Made by a program: the position numbers and the translations under genes. Shown here in pieces: positions 8,843 to 17,536 of a stretch of 64,000 nucleotides of DNA. The notes beneath the pieces are model-generated. The model did not search any database. It was not told the origin of the DNA and worked only from the letters and a program-made list of their open reading frames with translations. This stretch comes from Syntrophaceae bacterium UBA1163 (GTDB lineage: Bacteria; Desulfobacterota; BSN033; UBA1163): positions 15,468 through 79,467 of the forward strand of contig DBZJ01000100.1 of assembly GCA_002311635.1 (NCBI GenBank). Reading direction: 5' to 3'. Within the stretch, counting starts at the first letter, position 1, and every line of letters starts with the position of its first letter.

Positions 8843-9988
8843 TCATGATAAGGTCAACAAAACGTCTTTAAAGGTGTTACAAACCAATTCGACCTCTTCT
8901 TCAGTAAGCCTCGGATACAGAGGAAGAGAGATGGTGCGATTTCCTATTTCAAGAGCATTTGGAAAGTCTTCAAGGTGATATCCGAATTTTTCCCGAAAGT
9001 ATTTCAGAGTGTGAATTGAACGATAATTAACGGCTAACCCAATTCCTCTCTCCTCCATTCCTTGAATCACCTTATCTCGCGAAACCTTTTTGGGGACAAG
9101 CGCTGTGAAAAGGTGGTGGCCACTGATTTCACTCCCATAAGGTGGCTCCATGAATTTGAGCCCTTCTACATCTTTCAGCCGCTCTCGATATAACTGTTCA
9201 AGAGTCTCCCTTCTTTTTCGATGTTTGTTTAACCTATCGATTTGTTGAATTAACAGAGCAGCTTGAATGTCATCCATATTGTATTTCCATCCCATTATCT
9301 CCATATCCCAATGTTCGTATTTTTGGGTGTACCGGTAGGAGGCATTTTTTGAGATCCCGTGATGCCTTGCCGAACGATACCATGAGGCATCATCTTGAGA
9401 GCCGCACGCTAAGGCTCCTCCTTCTCCGCAGGTCATGCTCTTAGTGGCATAAAAGGAAAAACATGCGGCATGGCTAACCTGGCCGGGCCTTACTCCTTCC
9501 CGTTTACCTTCAATACAATGAGCCGAATCCTCGATCAATACTAACTTATGTTTTTCGGCCAGTCTTGAAAACCCCCGCATATCGGCCATCCTTCCATACA
9601 AATGGACAGGCAAGATAGCTTTTGTCTTCTCGGTGATAGCTGTTTCCACCATCTCGGGTAAAATCAATCCACTTTCCCGACAGACATCTACAAAAACGGG
9701 TATGGCACCTGCTTGAAGGATGGCCGTGGTTGTTGCGACAAAGGTCATCGGCGTTGTAACCACCTCGTCCCCAAGTCCAATTCCATGTCTCAGCAATGCT
9801 AGGTGCATAGCTCCAGTGCAACTGGTCAAGCCGACAACTTCAGGAAGGCCCAGATATTCTGCTAATCTTTTTTCAAACTGGGTCACCATAGGACCTGTCG
9901 TGAGGAATATTGAATGCATAACTTGGTTTGCAAGTCCGATATCCTCTTCTGTAAGGTTGTGTCTAAAAAATTCAATTTTATTTTTCAT
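8843..9988 (-). CDS. DegT/DnrJ/EryC1/StrS family PLP-dependent sugar aminotransferase
   Basis: These fold-type I aminotransferases convert a 4-keto (or 3-keto) nucleotide sugar to the amino sugar with glutamate as donor. In the 381-residue protein, the PLP-stacking region is TSCTGAMHLALLRHGI, Asp154 lies in VLIEDSAHCIEG, and the Schiff-base lysine is Lys183 in FYATKSMTCGEGG. The C-terminal dimer segment NYRSIHTLKYFREKFGY is typical. With the dehydratase encoded at 11316, a keto-sugar intermediate could be made and then aminated; that pairing is an inference. The start overlaps the flippase stop (ATGA). Confidence 0.92.
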   Translation of the reverse strand: MKNKIEFFRHNLTEEDIGLANQVMHSIFLTTGPMVTQFEKRLAEYLGLPEVVGLTSCTGAMHLALLRHGIGLGDEVVTTPMTFVATTTAILQAGAIPVFVDVCRESGLILPEMVETAITEKTKAILPVHLYGRMADMRGFSRLAEKHKLVLIEDSAHCIEGKREGVRPGQVSHAACFSFYATKSMTCGEGGALACGSQDDASWYRSARHHGISKNASYRYTQKYEHWDMEIMGWKYNMDDIQAALLIQQIDRLNKHRKRRETLEQLYRERLKDVEGLKFMEPPYGSEISGHHLFTALVPKKVSRDKVIQGMEERGIGLAVNYRSIHTLKYFREKFGYHLEDFPNALEIGNRTISLPLYPRLTEEEVELVCNTFKDVLLTLS

Positions 9989-11283
9989 CTTATATTTCGT
10001 AAAAAGTGCGTTCTGAACAATACGATCTCTGCCCTAAAATCTGGGTCAAATATAATAAGTGGATTCTTCCGCGTAAGGTACCTAAAGAATATTAAAGTGA
10101 CACAGAACCCAATAAAGCATGTCAAGGCCGTTGAAAGAGAAGCTCCCATAGCTGCATATCTTGGAACCAAAAAGATGTTTAGGCTTATGCTGACTATTCC
10201 TAATAATATCGCTAATAATGATGCGAGTCCAAAGGCACCTGCCTTCACATAATAAGGCGCTATCATAGAGGATAAAGGTAAAAACCACGCGGCCACCATT
10301 AGTATTCGAAAGTTACTAATGGAATCTAAAAACTTTATTCCTGCATATAACAATAAAATAGGCTTGGCAAATATAACCATTAATATAACGGCTCCTCCCC
10401 ATAGGTAAAAACCTAATCTTAAAGATCGAACTGTGATTTCATATTCGTCCATTGCATGAATTACTCTGGGGTACAAGACCATTTGAAAGGTCATCGGTAT
10501 AAACATCAGATAGAAAGCAGCTGTCAGAGATACCGCAAAAATACCTGCATTGGTTTCTCCGCAATATCGAAAAACGATGAGTTGGTTGATTCTCATATAA
10601 ATGAATGTTGCTATTGTAGCTATATGCTGCTTCAGTCCTGCCATAATGATTCCTTTCGCAAGCGGCTTTGAAACCTTTCCAATTAACAGTTTGTCCTTTT
10701 TAAATCGTAAAAAAAGCATAATCAATGTTACCATCTGTACAATAATTACACTGAACAAGATAAGTTTAATATCAACCAATTTCCCAAGATACGCTATGCT
10801 AATGATACCTGCAGTGCTCACGCCTTGAACGTATCCTATAATCGCAGAGTATTGAATATTTCCAAGGGATTGTAAAAAAATAGTGAGGTTCCCTACGAGC
10901 ATGGTAGCTACCAAAACGATGCTAAGGAGGAACAAAAATCTTGAAGCCTCAGAAGAAATCTCTCGTGGAAACAAAACTGCGAAAACGGTCAAGGCAATAG
11001 ATGCCGAAAGGGCATAGATCAGGCTTAACAACAAGATGGTCATGAACCTTGCCTTATCATCGGTCCCGTAAAGGGATTTATTCGCGAAATGATAGATTGC
11101 TGTGTCCATGCTAATGCCAAAAACAACTGCAAATAACCCAATCCACGTCTGCATTTCGGCATAAATCCCTCTCATCGAAGGCCCTAAAGCGCGGTTGATC
11201 AAAGCGCCCGCCAAAAACCCAGCGGCTATGGCGAAGGTTCTACTACTCAACATCCAAACAAAATCACGTTTTAGATCTACCAA
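9985..11283 (-). CDS. Polysaccharide flippase (Wzx/PST family, MOP superfamily)
   Basis: The 432-residue protein is almost entirely hydrophobic and has about 12-14 membrane helices. It begins MVDLKRDFVWMLSSRTFAIAAGFLAGALINRALGP in the way of Wzx/PST lipid-linked oligosaccharide flippases. The family moves undecaprenyl-diphosphate-linked units across the inner membrane. No Wzy polymerase or Wzz chain-length regulator is recognisable in the window, so the repeat-unit polymerase must be elsewhere or be one of the unassigned membrane proteins. Overlaps DegT by 4 bases. Confidence 0.88.
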   Translation of the reverse strand: MVDLKRDFVWMLSSRTFAIAAGFLAGALINRALGPSMRGIYAEMQTWIGLFAVVFGISMDTAIYHFANKSLYGTDDKARFMTILLLSLIYALSASIALTVFAVLFPREISSEASRFLFLLSIVLVATMLVGNLTIFLQSLGNIQYSAIIGYVQGVSTAGIISIAYLGKLVDIKLILFSVIIVQMVTLIMLFLRFKKDKLLIGKVSKPLAKGIIMAGLKQHIATIATFIYMRINQLIVFRYCGETNAGIFAVSLTAAFYLMFIPMTFQMVLYPRVIHAMDEYEITVRSLRLGFYLWGGAVILMVIFAKPILLLYAGIKFLDSISNFRILMVAAWFLPLSSMIAPYYVKAGAFGLASLLAILLGIVSISLNIFLVPRYAAMGASLSTALTCFIGFCVTLIFFRYLTRKNPLIIFDPDFRAEIVLFRTHFLRNIR

Positions 11284-11315
11284 AGCCTAATTCCCCCTTA
11301 GACATATCTTCTCTT

Positions 11316-12368
11316 TCAATGCAGTTCTCTCTTTCCGCTTTTGGTGATGATGGGAATTGTTCTCATCCAAAGTTGTTTTTCCCACCACGGCCGGTTTTCG
11401 CGATACCATTCGATGGTTCTCCGAAGCCCCTCTTCCCAGGTAACCTTGGGCTCCCATTGGAAACGTCTTTTCATCTTCTGGATATTACCTGTGTGCCTAA
11501 ACACTTGTCCAGGCCGATCCTCGACAAATTCAATAATCGATTCGTCCTTTCCCATCATCTTTACAATATCCTTTGCGATGGAAAGGACCGAACGGTGGAC
11601 TCCTGCGGCGACATTAAATACTTCTCCTTTCACCTTTCCGAGGTCTGCATGCAACAGCATATCAAGCGCGACGCAAAGGTCCTGCACAAAAATATAATCT
11701 CTGGAAGCGTTTCCGTTCCCGTGAACCCGAATTGGCTCATTTAGGATACAACTAGTAATAAATCGCGGGATTGCCTTTTCAAGATGCTGGTAGGGGCCGT
11801 AATTGTTAAATGGTCGGACGATGATGACGGGTTCATCATAAGTAGTCCAGTACGAATACACAAGTCGATCTGCACCAGCTTTTGCGGAAGCATATGGACT
11901 CATCGGCATTAATGGGTGAATTTCGTCCATCTTTTCTTTCAATGCCGTTCCGTAGACCTCTGATGTCGAGATATGGATGAAACGTTCAACTCGATCCCTA
12001 TATTTCAAGACAGCATTAGCAATTGTCTGAGTGCCTAAGACATCAGTTTCAAAAAAAATATAATTATCGTAAATAGAGCGAGTAACATGGGTCTCGGCTG
12101 CGAAATGGATGACTACATCTGATTGGGAGACTATCGTATCGACGAGCCCTCCATTCTTCACATTACCATACCAAAAAACTATTCTCTTCTCAGCGTGAGT
12201 GTTAATATTCACAGGCAAATTCTCAATGTTTCCGGCATACGTTAGGGCATCCAGAACGATAATCTTATACTCAGGATATTTGCCAAAGAGGTACCTTACA
12301 AAATTACTTCCCATGAAACCGGCACCACCAGTAACCAGTATGGTTTTCTCCACGTTCACCACCTCCAT
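11316..12368 (-). CDS. NAD-dependent sugar-nucleotide 4,6-dehydratase/epimerase (extended SDR; RmlB/LegB-like)
   Basis: The 350-residue protein has the Rossmann NAD loop GGAGFMG (14-20) and the catalytic pair Tyr159-x3-Lys163 in SPYASAKAGADRL. It also has the sugar-binding words VRPFNNYGPYQHLEKAIPRFI and NGNASRDYIFVQDLC. The active-site segment reads ISTSEVYG: Glu137 is kept, but residue 136 is Ser where dTDP-glucose dehydratase RmlB has Asp (STDEVYG). This leaves RmlB, LegB-type UDP-GlcNAc dehydratase or another extended SDR possible. It may supply the keto sugar for the aminotransferase downstream. Confidence 0.85.
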   Translation of the reverse strand: MEVVNVEKTILVTGGAGFMGSNFVRYLFGKYPEYKIIVLDALTYAGNIENLPVNINTHAEKRIVFWYGNVKNGGLVDTIVSQSDVVIHFAAETHVTRSIYDNYIFFETDVLGTQTIANAVLKYRDRVERFIHISTSEVYGTALKEKMDEIHPLMPMSPYASAKAGADRLVYSYWTTYDEPVIIVRPFNNYGPYQHLEKAIPRFITSCILNEPIRVHGNGNASRDYIFVQDLCVALDMLLHADLGKVKGEVFNVAAGVHRSVLSIAKDIVKMMGKDESIIEFVEDRPGQVFRHTGNIQKMKRRFQWEPKVTWEEGLRRTIEWYRENRPWWEKQLWMRTIPIITKSGKRELH

Positions 12369-12513
12369 TAAACTTCTTTAATAGCTATTGCACTCGCCAG
12401 ATCAAGACAACTCCAAGGGGCCTTAAACTATGTAAAGCATACGAGACCGCAATGAACATAATCCTGGCGATCGACGTTGATTAAGTGGAATCAAATTGTT
12501 TTCCACATTGGTG

Positions 12514-13392
12514 TTACCAAATTCCCCCATGTAAATTCTTCCTAGAAGTTGTAGTCTCCTGTTGGCGTTTTACAAACGGCGGTTCATTAAACGGAACGAA
12601 TTTGATTAATGGAATATTCTCCTTCAAAAAAAAGACTTCGGCTTGGCTATAAGTCTTATTATAGGTACGTTCTGATACATCAAACCAACAGACCCCTTCC
12701 TTTCTACCATTGGGTGACGAAATTACGATCAATTGCCCGTTGTGCTCCGGATGCTTTTCTACAAAGGCATCAATAATTTCCTGTAATTTACTAGCTTTTT
12801 GCTCAACACTAGGTGATTTGAATTGAAATCCCAACTTGTCCGTTACATCTCTTGCGGGAACCCCGGAATAAATATGATTTGGAATCATATCCCGAGTAAC
12901 CACTGATCCCGCTAACGCCATACTCCTTTCACCAACGTGAATTGGCGATACAATGCAATGACCAACGAACCATGCATCTTTTCCCACATACATATATTTT
13001 CTTGAGAAGAACCTGCAACCTTCTAGTATATCTCCAAACTGAATATGAGTCCAAAATTGACTGTGGGCGCCAATTCCAACATTATCGTCTATATCAAGCC
13101 CCTCCATCGAATCTAGTATCGTATTCTCACCAATCCAACAGTTGCGCCCTATCTGCAGTGCTTTTTCCCCGTGGAGGAAGGAAAAACAATGCACCTTACT
13201 GTAATCACCTAAGCGAAACTCTGGAACCATTATCCTTGTTTGTTGCCCGATGAAAGAAAAATCGCCTAACACAACTTTATTAGCTGCCCCGATTTTACCT
13301 GTAATCAGGACTCCCTTTTCAACTACTACCCCTTTTCCTAGAAACAATTCCTTCGCGTCGATTTCACCTTCTATTTTAGGTTCAAAAATCAT
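12514..13392 (-). CDS. Left-handed beta-helix (hexapeptide repeat) acyltransferase family protein
   Basis: Residues about 10-185 are made of hexapeptide turns ([LIV]Gxxxx; e.g. IGRNCWIGENTILD, IDDNVGIGAHSQFW, VGERSMALAGSVVTRD) and end in the diagnostic tail IYSGVPARDV. Such enzymes acetylate sugars or serine. The C-terminal 100 residues (SPSVEQKASKLQEIIDAF onward) are not recognised. The frame opens at 13419, but the ATG at 13392 is chosen because an AGGGAG ribosome site lies about 7 bases upstream while the first ATG has none. Confidence 0.82.
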   Translation of the reverse strand: MIFEPKIEGEIDAKELFLGKGVVVEKGVLITGKIGAANKVVLGDFSFIGQQTRIMVPEFRLGDYSKVHCFSFLHGEKALQIGRNCWIGENTILDSMEGLDIDDNVGIGAHSQFWTHIQFGDILEGCRFFSRKYMYVGKDAWFVGHCIVSPIHVGERSMALAGSVVTRDMIPNHIYSGVPARDVTDKLGFQFKSPSVEQKASKLQEIIDAFVEKHPEHNGQLIVISSPNGRKEGVCWFDVSERTYNKTYSQAEVFFLKENIPLIKFVPFNEPPFVKRQQETTTSRKNLHGGIW

Positions 13393-13534
13393 TTTCAACT
13401 CCCTGCTCCTCCTGGGCATAATTGAATAATCTGAATCGGCTAATCATTTTTGTTATTCCTATTCTTCCTAAAAGGGGCTTTGATCTTCCATCTCTTTATG
13501 ACGAATCCGCATCCTCAAAAGATTCTCTGAGATC

Positions 13535-14701
13535 TTATCTCTTGGCAACTGACAAACGGGTATCATTCGTCACTTGAAAAACCCTTTCTTTCCAGTCGAA
13601 TACAAAAGCGTTCTTTCTCTCCTGACATAATCCCTTCACTCTATCGAGATATTCTTGATCAGTAAAGAGTTGTTGAATTTTATCCACAACAGCCTTTTCA
13701 TCCCTCGGATCGAATGTCAGTTCATCATATTGGAGAATATCTATGACACCAGGAATTCTGCTCCCAAAACAGGGCAGGTTGAGTCCGAGGGCTTCTAACA
13801 TGGCGTTGGGCATTCCTTCGCTCGATGAAGGTAATACAAAGACATCGGAAGCAAGGAAAATCTTCCAAAGATCCTCTTTCTCAAGCCAACCTGTAAAAAT
13901 AACCCGTTTGTCTATCTCTAATTGTTTTGTCAACCTTTGCAAGGACTCCTGATAGCGGGAATCAGCTTTGGTGGAGCCTTCTCCCACAACCAAGACATAA
14001 ATGTTTTTTGCTTGGATTTTCGGTAAGCATTCTATTAGGGTTTCAATATTCTTGCCCCGGTTTAAGATCCCGGCTGTCACCAAAATTTTCGCATCTCCAG
14101 TGATGCCGTATTTCTCTCTGGTCTTGGAAATATCTTCTGGTTCATGAATGTCCATGGGAGGAATATTGTTACAGAGAACCTGAACATCGATGTTTTTTTT
14201 CTTCCCTAATCCATTTAGAATTTCTCCCCGGGCGGTGATATTATTGGTGATAATCCGATCAGAAAAATGTAACCCGATGTTTTCTATAGCCCTATTTAAA
14301 TACACGGCATATCTAAAAGAATTCCTCATCTTGAGACCGAAGGATGAGTTTCCCCTGATGAAGGTGACCATAGGCCTTTTTAGAAACCATTTTGAAAAAC
14401 CCTGTATAAAGGCATATAGGGACCCGAAGGCGATTAAGAGATCAATTCCGTTTCTCCAGGCTATCCAAATACACCACAGAGGAAATACAGAAAGAACCAG
14501 CAATCTCACTATCAAACCATCTGTCGTTTTAAATGGGAAATACATTACATGGTTATGGAAAAGAGAATGTTTAATCTGAATCGGAGACAAGGATAGACAA
14601 TGGATTTCACAGTCTCTCTCCAAAAAGGCTTCGAGCATCATGACGAATCTGTCGTAAGCCCCCCCTCTTCTAATCGTATACATGGCTGTCATAACCTTCA
14701 T
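13535..14701 (-). CDS. Glycosyltransferase family 4 (GT-B fold)
   Basis: The 388-residue protein has the GT4 donor domain with AGILNRGKNIETLIECLPKI, VIFTGWLEKEDLWKIFLASDVFVLPSSSEGMPNAMLEALG and LPCFGSRIPGVIDIL, which includes the conserved Glu-x7-Glu. A hydrophobic stretch at about 68-85 may associate with the membrane. A CAGGG element lies about 8 bases before the ATG. It is the next gene after the winged-helix regulator in the direction of transcription. Confidence 0.9.
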   Translation of the reverse strand: MKVMTAMYTIRRGGAYDRFVMMLEAFLERDCEIHCLSLSPIQIKHSLFHNHVMYFPFKTTDGLIVRLLVLSVFPLWCIWIAWRNGIDLLIAFGSLYAFIQGFSKWFLKRPMVTFIRGNSSFGLKMRNSFRYAVYLNRAIENIGLHFSDRIITNNITARGEILNGLGKKKNIDVQVLCNNIPPMDIHEPEDISKTREKYGITGDAKILVTAGILNRGKNIETLIECLPKIQAKNIYVLVVGEGSTKADSRYQESLQRLTKQLEIDKRVIFTGWLEKEDLWKIFLASDVFVLPSSSEGMPNAMLEALGLNLPCFGSRIPGVIDILQYDELTFDPRDEKAVVDKIQQLFTDQEYLDRVKGLCQERKNAFVFDWKERVFQVTNDTRLSVAKR

Positions 14702-14720
14702 TTCAGTAACCCTGAAAATA

Positions 14721-14745
14721 ACGTGACCGTGTCCGTGTCTCGCGT
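14721..14745. repeat. Stuttered CGTGTCCGTGTC-type sequence
   Basis: The words CGTGACC, GTGTCC, GTGTCTC follow each other in the gap between the glycosyltransferase start and the regulator gene. It is one of several self-repeating intergenic stretches in the window, each with its own word. Confidence 0.4.
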
Positions 14746-14843
14746 TTGAAACCTATTGAATTTTCATGCCCGTAGCTGAAAACATCCGTCACGAAGGATC
14801 GCCTCCATAACCAAAACTTTACAATCATCAGTTCCTGACTTGC

Positions 14844-15473
14844 TTATGGAACGCAGATATCTTTTATGCAAATTGAATTCCGGCTGAAGATATCTTCAAG
14901 CCTTTCCCTCTTTTTTTCGCTATCTATTAACGAAGTGATCAATATCCCATCGGGTTTGAGTTCCTGAACCCGACTCACGGGTTCTATTTCGTAGCCAAAG
15001 ATGATTCGTGGTGTCATTTTCTCATCATCTTCAACAATTCCAACTAACTTCAAATTCACTCCCTGAAGGGTAATGTAAGCCACTTCCATCTCATCGCTCA
15101 CTCCGTAGAAGACAATTCGCTGTAACCCCTCGCCTTGCATCTCCAGTAGCTTCTGACTAATAATATTCTTCAATTCTGAATAATGTTGAACGATATAAGA
15201 AATGAGATGAAGACTAAGTTTCGCTCTCTCTGCAAAACCTTTTGGAGTTAAATAGTATCCAATTTTCCGATGATTTAGACCCCGGATTCGAATGAGTCCT
15301 TTCCGAGCCATCCTTTTTAAACAGGCATTCGTAACCCCTAAAGCGATGCCGAATTTGTGACTCAACTCGCGTTGCGAGATAATAGGGTTCCTTCCCAACT
15401 CCTCGAGAAGTCGAAGATCCCGCATCTCTCCAGATGGTTTAAATATGTTTGGGCTTTCTACCTGTTTTTCCAT
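14844..15473 (-). CDS. Winged helix-turn-helix transcriptional regulator of the glycan locus
   Basis: Residues about 15-90 form a MarR-like winged helix: the helix-turn-helix is NPIISQRELSHKFGIALGVTNACLKRMARKGLI, and the wing is RIRGLNHRKIGYYLTP. The C-terminal half (about 115-209) has a beta-alpha Rossmann-like pattern (RIVFYGVSDEMEVAYITL, KLVGIVEDDE, PDGILITS), suggestive of a small-ligand or nucleotide-sugar sensing domain. This architecture recurs at the head of polysaccharide gene clusters in Proteobacteria. It is the first minus-strand gene after a 373-bp gap and may control the genes downstream to 1.5 kb. An internal start at residue 17 (MRDLRLLEEL) is also possible. Confidence 0.8.
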   Translation of the reverse strand: MEKQVESPNIFKPSGEMRDLRLLEELGRNPIISQRELSHKFGIALGVTNACLKRMARKGLIRIRGLNHRKIGYYLTPKGFAERAKLSLHLISYIVQHYSELKNIISQKLLEMQGEGLQRIVFYGVSDEMEVAYITLQGVNLKLVGIVEDDEKMTPRIIFGYEIEPVSRVQELKPDGILITSLIDSEKKRERLEDIFSRNSICIKDICVP

Positions 15474-15846
15474 TTTGGCGACTGATCGTTAAGTCTTCTT
15501 AACCATTGAACCGGGGAAATCGTTTTCGGTAAAGGCTACGAAGCCAGTTTGGTCTTTAGTTAAATGCTTATGTGAAAGGTTTTGAAGCCCAACAACATAC
15601 CCCTTTAACCAAACCGGCATCCTTACCCTTCCCTCTGGACTATTGACTTTTAATCTTTTGGCAACTTTTGTAAATCATAGCTCTATTTTTGTAATCCGTT
15701 CATTATCCGAACACAAAAATGAAAAAAAATAATAATGCTCTCAAGCACTCGACAATATTGGAAAATTCACGAACATTGATTCCCCCATAGGGCCAAGATC
15801 AATTCTTTATTGATAAATGACAAGCAATTTCTATACCGTTCCAATT
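15474..15846. other. Intergenic region with palindromic repeat; probable promoter region of the regulator operon
   Basis: This 373-bp gap has no credible ORF. It holds the repeat at 15528-15630 and a long AT-rich stretch (15650-15800). The start of the glycan operon promoter should lie here, on the minus strand, but I see no -10/-35 pair that I would defend. Confidence 0.5.
15528..15630. repeat. Imperfect palindromic repeat, copy 1 of 2
   Basis: The element opens GGTAAAGGCTACGAAGCCAG followed by TTTGG, and closes with CCAAACCGGCATCCTTACC, so the ends are related as imperfect inverted repeats. A second element with the same end words lies at 23181-23290. The interior is not conserved between the copies. 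Confidence 0.6.
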
Positions 15847-17010
15847 TTAGGAATTCAAGATATTCGTGTAAATGCTCCTAATTCGTTTAATATATTCTGA
15901 CCATAATGCCCTTTGTTCAACAATCAGGCGATTTTTTGTTGGACCTTTCTGTAACAATTCATGGTTACGAATGGCATCGATAATCCTACTGGCTAAGGAT
16001 TTTGGTTCGTGTGGAGAAATTAGAAATCCGTTCTCTCCATTAATAATCCACTCCCTGTTGGCCGGAATATCTGTGACCACCGGAAAAGCTCCGGACCCCA
16101 TTGCCTCAAGCAAAGAAACTGACGTCCCATCGTATAGAGAGGTCGATACATAAATATCTGCTTGGGACAAAAGATTTGGCATCTGGTCATGGGGCACCCG
16201 CCCCAAAAACTTTACAGATGAATTGATATTCAAGTTCTTTACCTCTTTCTCTAAAACCACTTTCTCAGACCCCTCTCCAGCAATTAGAAATTTTGTCCCC
16301 GGTTCTTCCTTCAGGACAATTGGAATAGCCCGGATTAACAAAGAAACGTTGTAGATCGGGAGAAGGTTCCGATTGCTCAGAATCGTGATAGGTCTGTTCC
16401 ACGACTCCACTTCCCTATTCTTCCCGGTCTCTAAAAATGAGGCATCAATGCCCATTGGAATTGTTGAGATTTTTTTAGTTGGCACACCCAATCGCTCTAA
16501 TTCCTTTTTCTGCACCTCTGAGACACAATTGAGATGGTCCGCTTTTTTGCAAACATAGACAAATATCTTTCTAAGAAATCCCGGTCTATCTAAAGCCATT
16601 CTTAAATCGGAACCATGGATGGTTACAATAAATGGTTTTCTTAGAAGGGCCTTAATCCAAACCCCGATCAGGCCTGTTGGAATCGCCCAGTGGACATGAA
16701 TCACATCGCATTTGTCCCTTAACACGGTATAAACCGTTAAGAAGAACCCGGTGACATAATAAAGAATCATTCTGAGAAACGGGATTTTTTTATACTCGAC
16801 GAGGAGTTTGTTTCTGGCAAAAAAGGGAAAACGATAGACCTTTATCCCATCCTCTTCTTCAAAATAACGGCTCCCTTCATAAATCCTCGGAGTAACAACA
16901 GAAATTTCGTATCCTTCCTTTTGTAGCAATGAGGCTATTTTTTTGATAAAGATGCCACGATAGGAATCCTTAAAATCCGGATAGGCATTGGTAAGGAATA
17001 AAATCCTCAT
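15847..17010 (-). CDS. Glycosyltransferase family 4 (GT-B fold)
   Basis: The protein begins MRILFLTNAYPDFKDSYRG and has the GT4 acceptor-domain words HWAIPTGLIGVWIKALLRKPF and TIHGSDLRMAL. The donor domain has FLGRVPHDQMPNLLSQADIYVSTSLYDGTSVSLLEAMGSG with the conserved Glu-x7-Glu region. The frame is open to 17094, but the extra 28 residues are encoded by the repeat at 17011-17098. The ATG at 17010 fits the family N-terminus. No clear ribosome site precedes it, because the repeat arm runs right up to the start codon. This suggests that the sequence between this gene and the next was replaced or inserted. Confidence 0.88.
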   Translation of the reverse strand: MRILFLTNAYPDFKDSYRGIFIKKIASLLQKEGYEISVVTPRIYEGSRYFEEEDGIKVYRFPFFARNKLLVEYKKIPFLRMILYYVTGFFLTVYTVLRDKCDVIHVHWAIPTGLIGVWIKALLRKPFIVTIHGSDLRMALDRPGFLRKIFVYVCKKADHLNCVSEVQKKELERLGVPTKKISTIPMGIDASFLETGKNREVESWNRPITILSNRNLLPIYNVSLLIRAIPIVLKEEPGTKFLIAGEGSEKVVLEKEVKNLNINSSVKFLGRVPHDQMPNLLSQADIYVSTSLYDGTSVSLLEAMGSGAFPVVTDIPANREWIINGENGFLISPHEPKSLASRIIDAIRNHELLQKGPTKNRLIVEQRALWSEYIKRIRSIYTNILNS

Positions 17011-17098
17011 AAGGAAGCCAAGAATACAGGAGAATTCAAAATGATTTTTTCTTGCCTTCCTGCATTCCTTATAATAAGGAAACCAGGAATACAAGAAT
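17011..17098. repeat. GGAAGCCAGGAA-type repeat, 3' side of the GxxExxY gene
   Basis: Two direct copies of a 19-base word differ at three positions (17013-17031 GGAAGCCAAGAATACAGGA and 17078-17096 GGAAACCAGGAATACAAGA). An inverted version (CTTCCTGCATTCC) lies between them. The block fills the whole space between the glycosyltransferase start codon and the stop of the GxxExxY gene. Confidence 0.75.
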
Positions 17099-17491
17099 TT
17101 ATTTACGAATAACCCTTTTTACCTCCAAAACAGGTTTGGAGAAATTTATGATCAAACCATGCTCCTTGCCCAGTGCCTTAAGATAAGATTTTACGATTGC
17201 GAAGTGGAAATCTTCGACATTTTTGACTGCCTTCAACTCAACGACAATAGTATCGTCGACAATGAGATCCAGCCTGTGCCTTCCAACTTCAATTTCATCA
17301 TATTTAATGACCACTTCCCGCTGTCTTTGAACTTTGAGATTTTGTTTGTGCAATTCGATAATAAGGGCGTTTTCATAGACCGATTCCAAAAATCCAGGTC
17401 CCAATTTCTTATGGACCTCAATCGCACACCCGATAATTTTGTTCGTTAGTCCTGCATGTTCTAATCCTTTTCCTGGTTTCATCGCTTCCAT
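17099..17491 (-). CDS. GxxExxY family protein (putative PD-(D/E)XK nuclease fold)
   Basis: The 130-residue protein has the defining motif Gly33-x2-Glu36-x2-Tyr39 (GFLESVYENAL). It also has a nuclease-like core, with Asp75 in RLDLIVDD and Glu85-x-Lys87 in VVELKAV, as in PD-(D/E)XK enzymes. Family members are widespread small proteins, often in single-gene settings, and have no established biochemical role. Here the gene sits between two glycosyltransferase genes, with repeats built on the word GGAAGCCAGGAA on both sides, and has a weak ribosome site. It looks like a small independent insertion, not a glycan gene. Confidence 0.88.
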   Translation of the reverse strand: MEAMKPGKGLEHAGLTNKIIGCAIEVHKKLGPGFLESVYENALIIELHKQNLKVQRQREVVIKYDEIEVGRHRLDLIVDDTIVVELKAVKNVEDFHFAIVKSYLKALGKEHGLIINFSKPVLEVKRVIRK

Positions 17492-17536
17492 AGATTTTGT
17501 TGCTTGATCCTAAGTTTCATGGCTTCTTCAGGCTAT

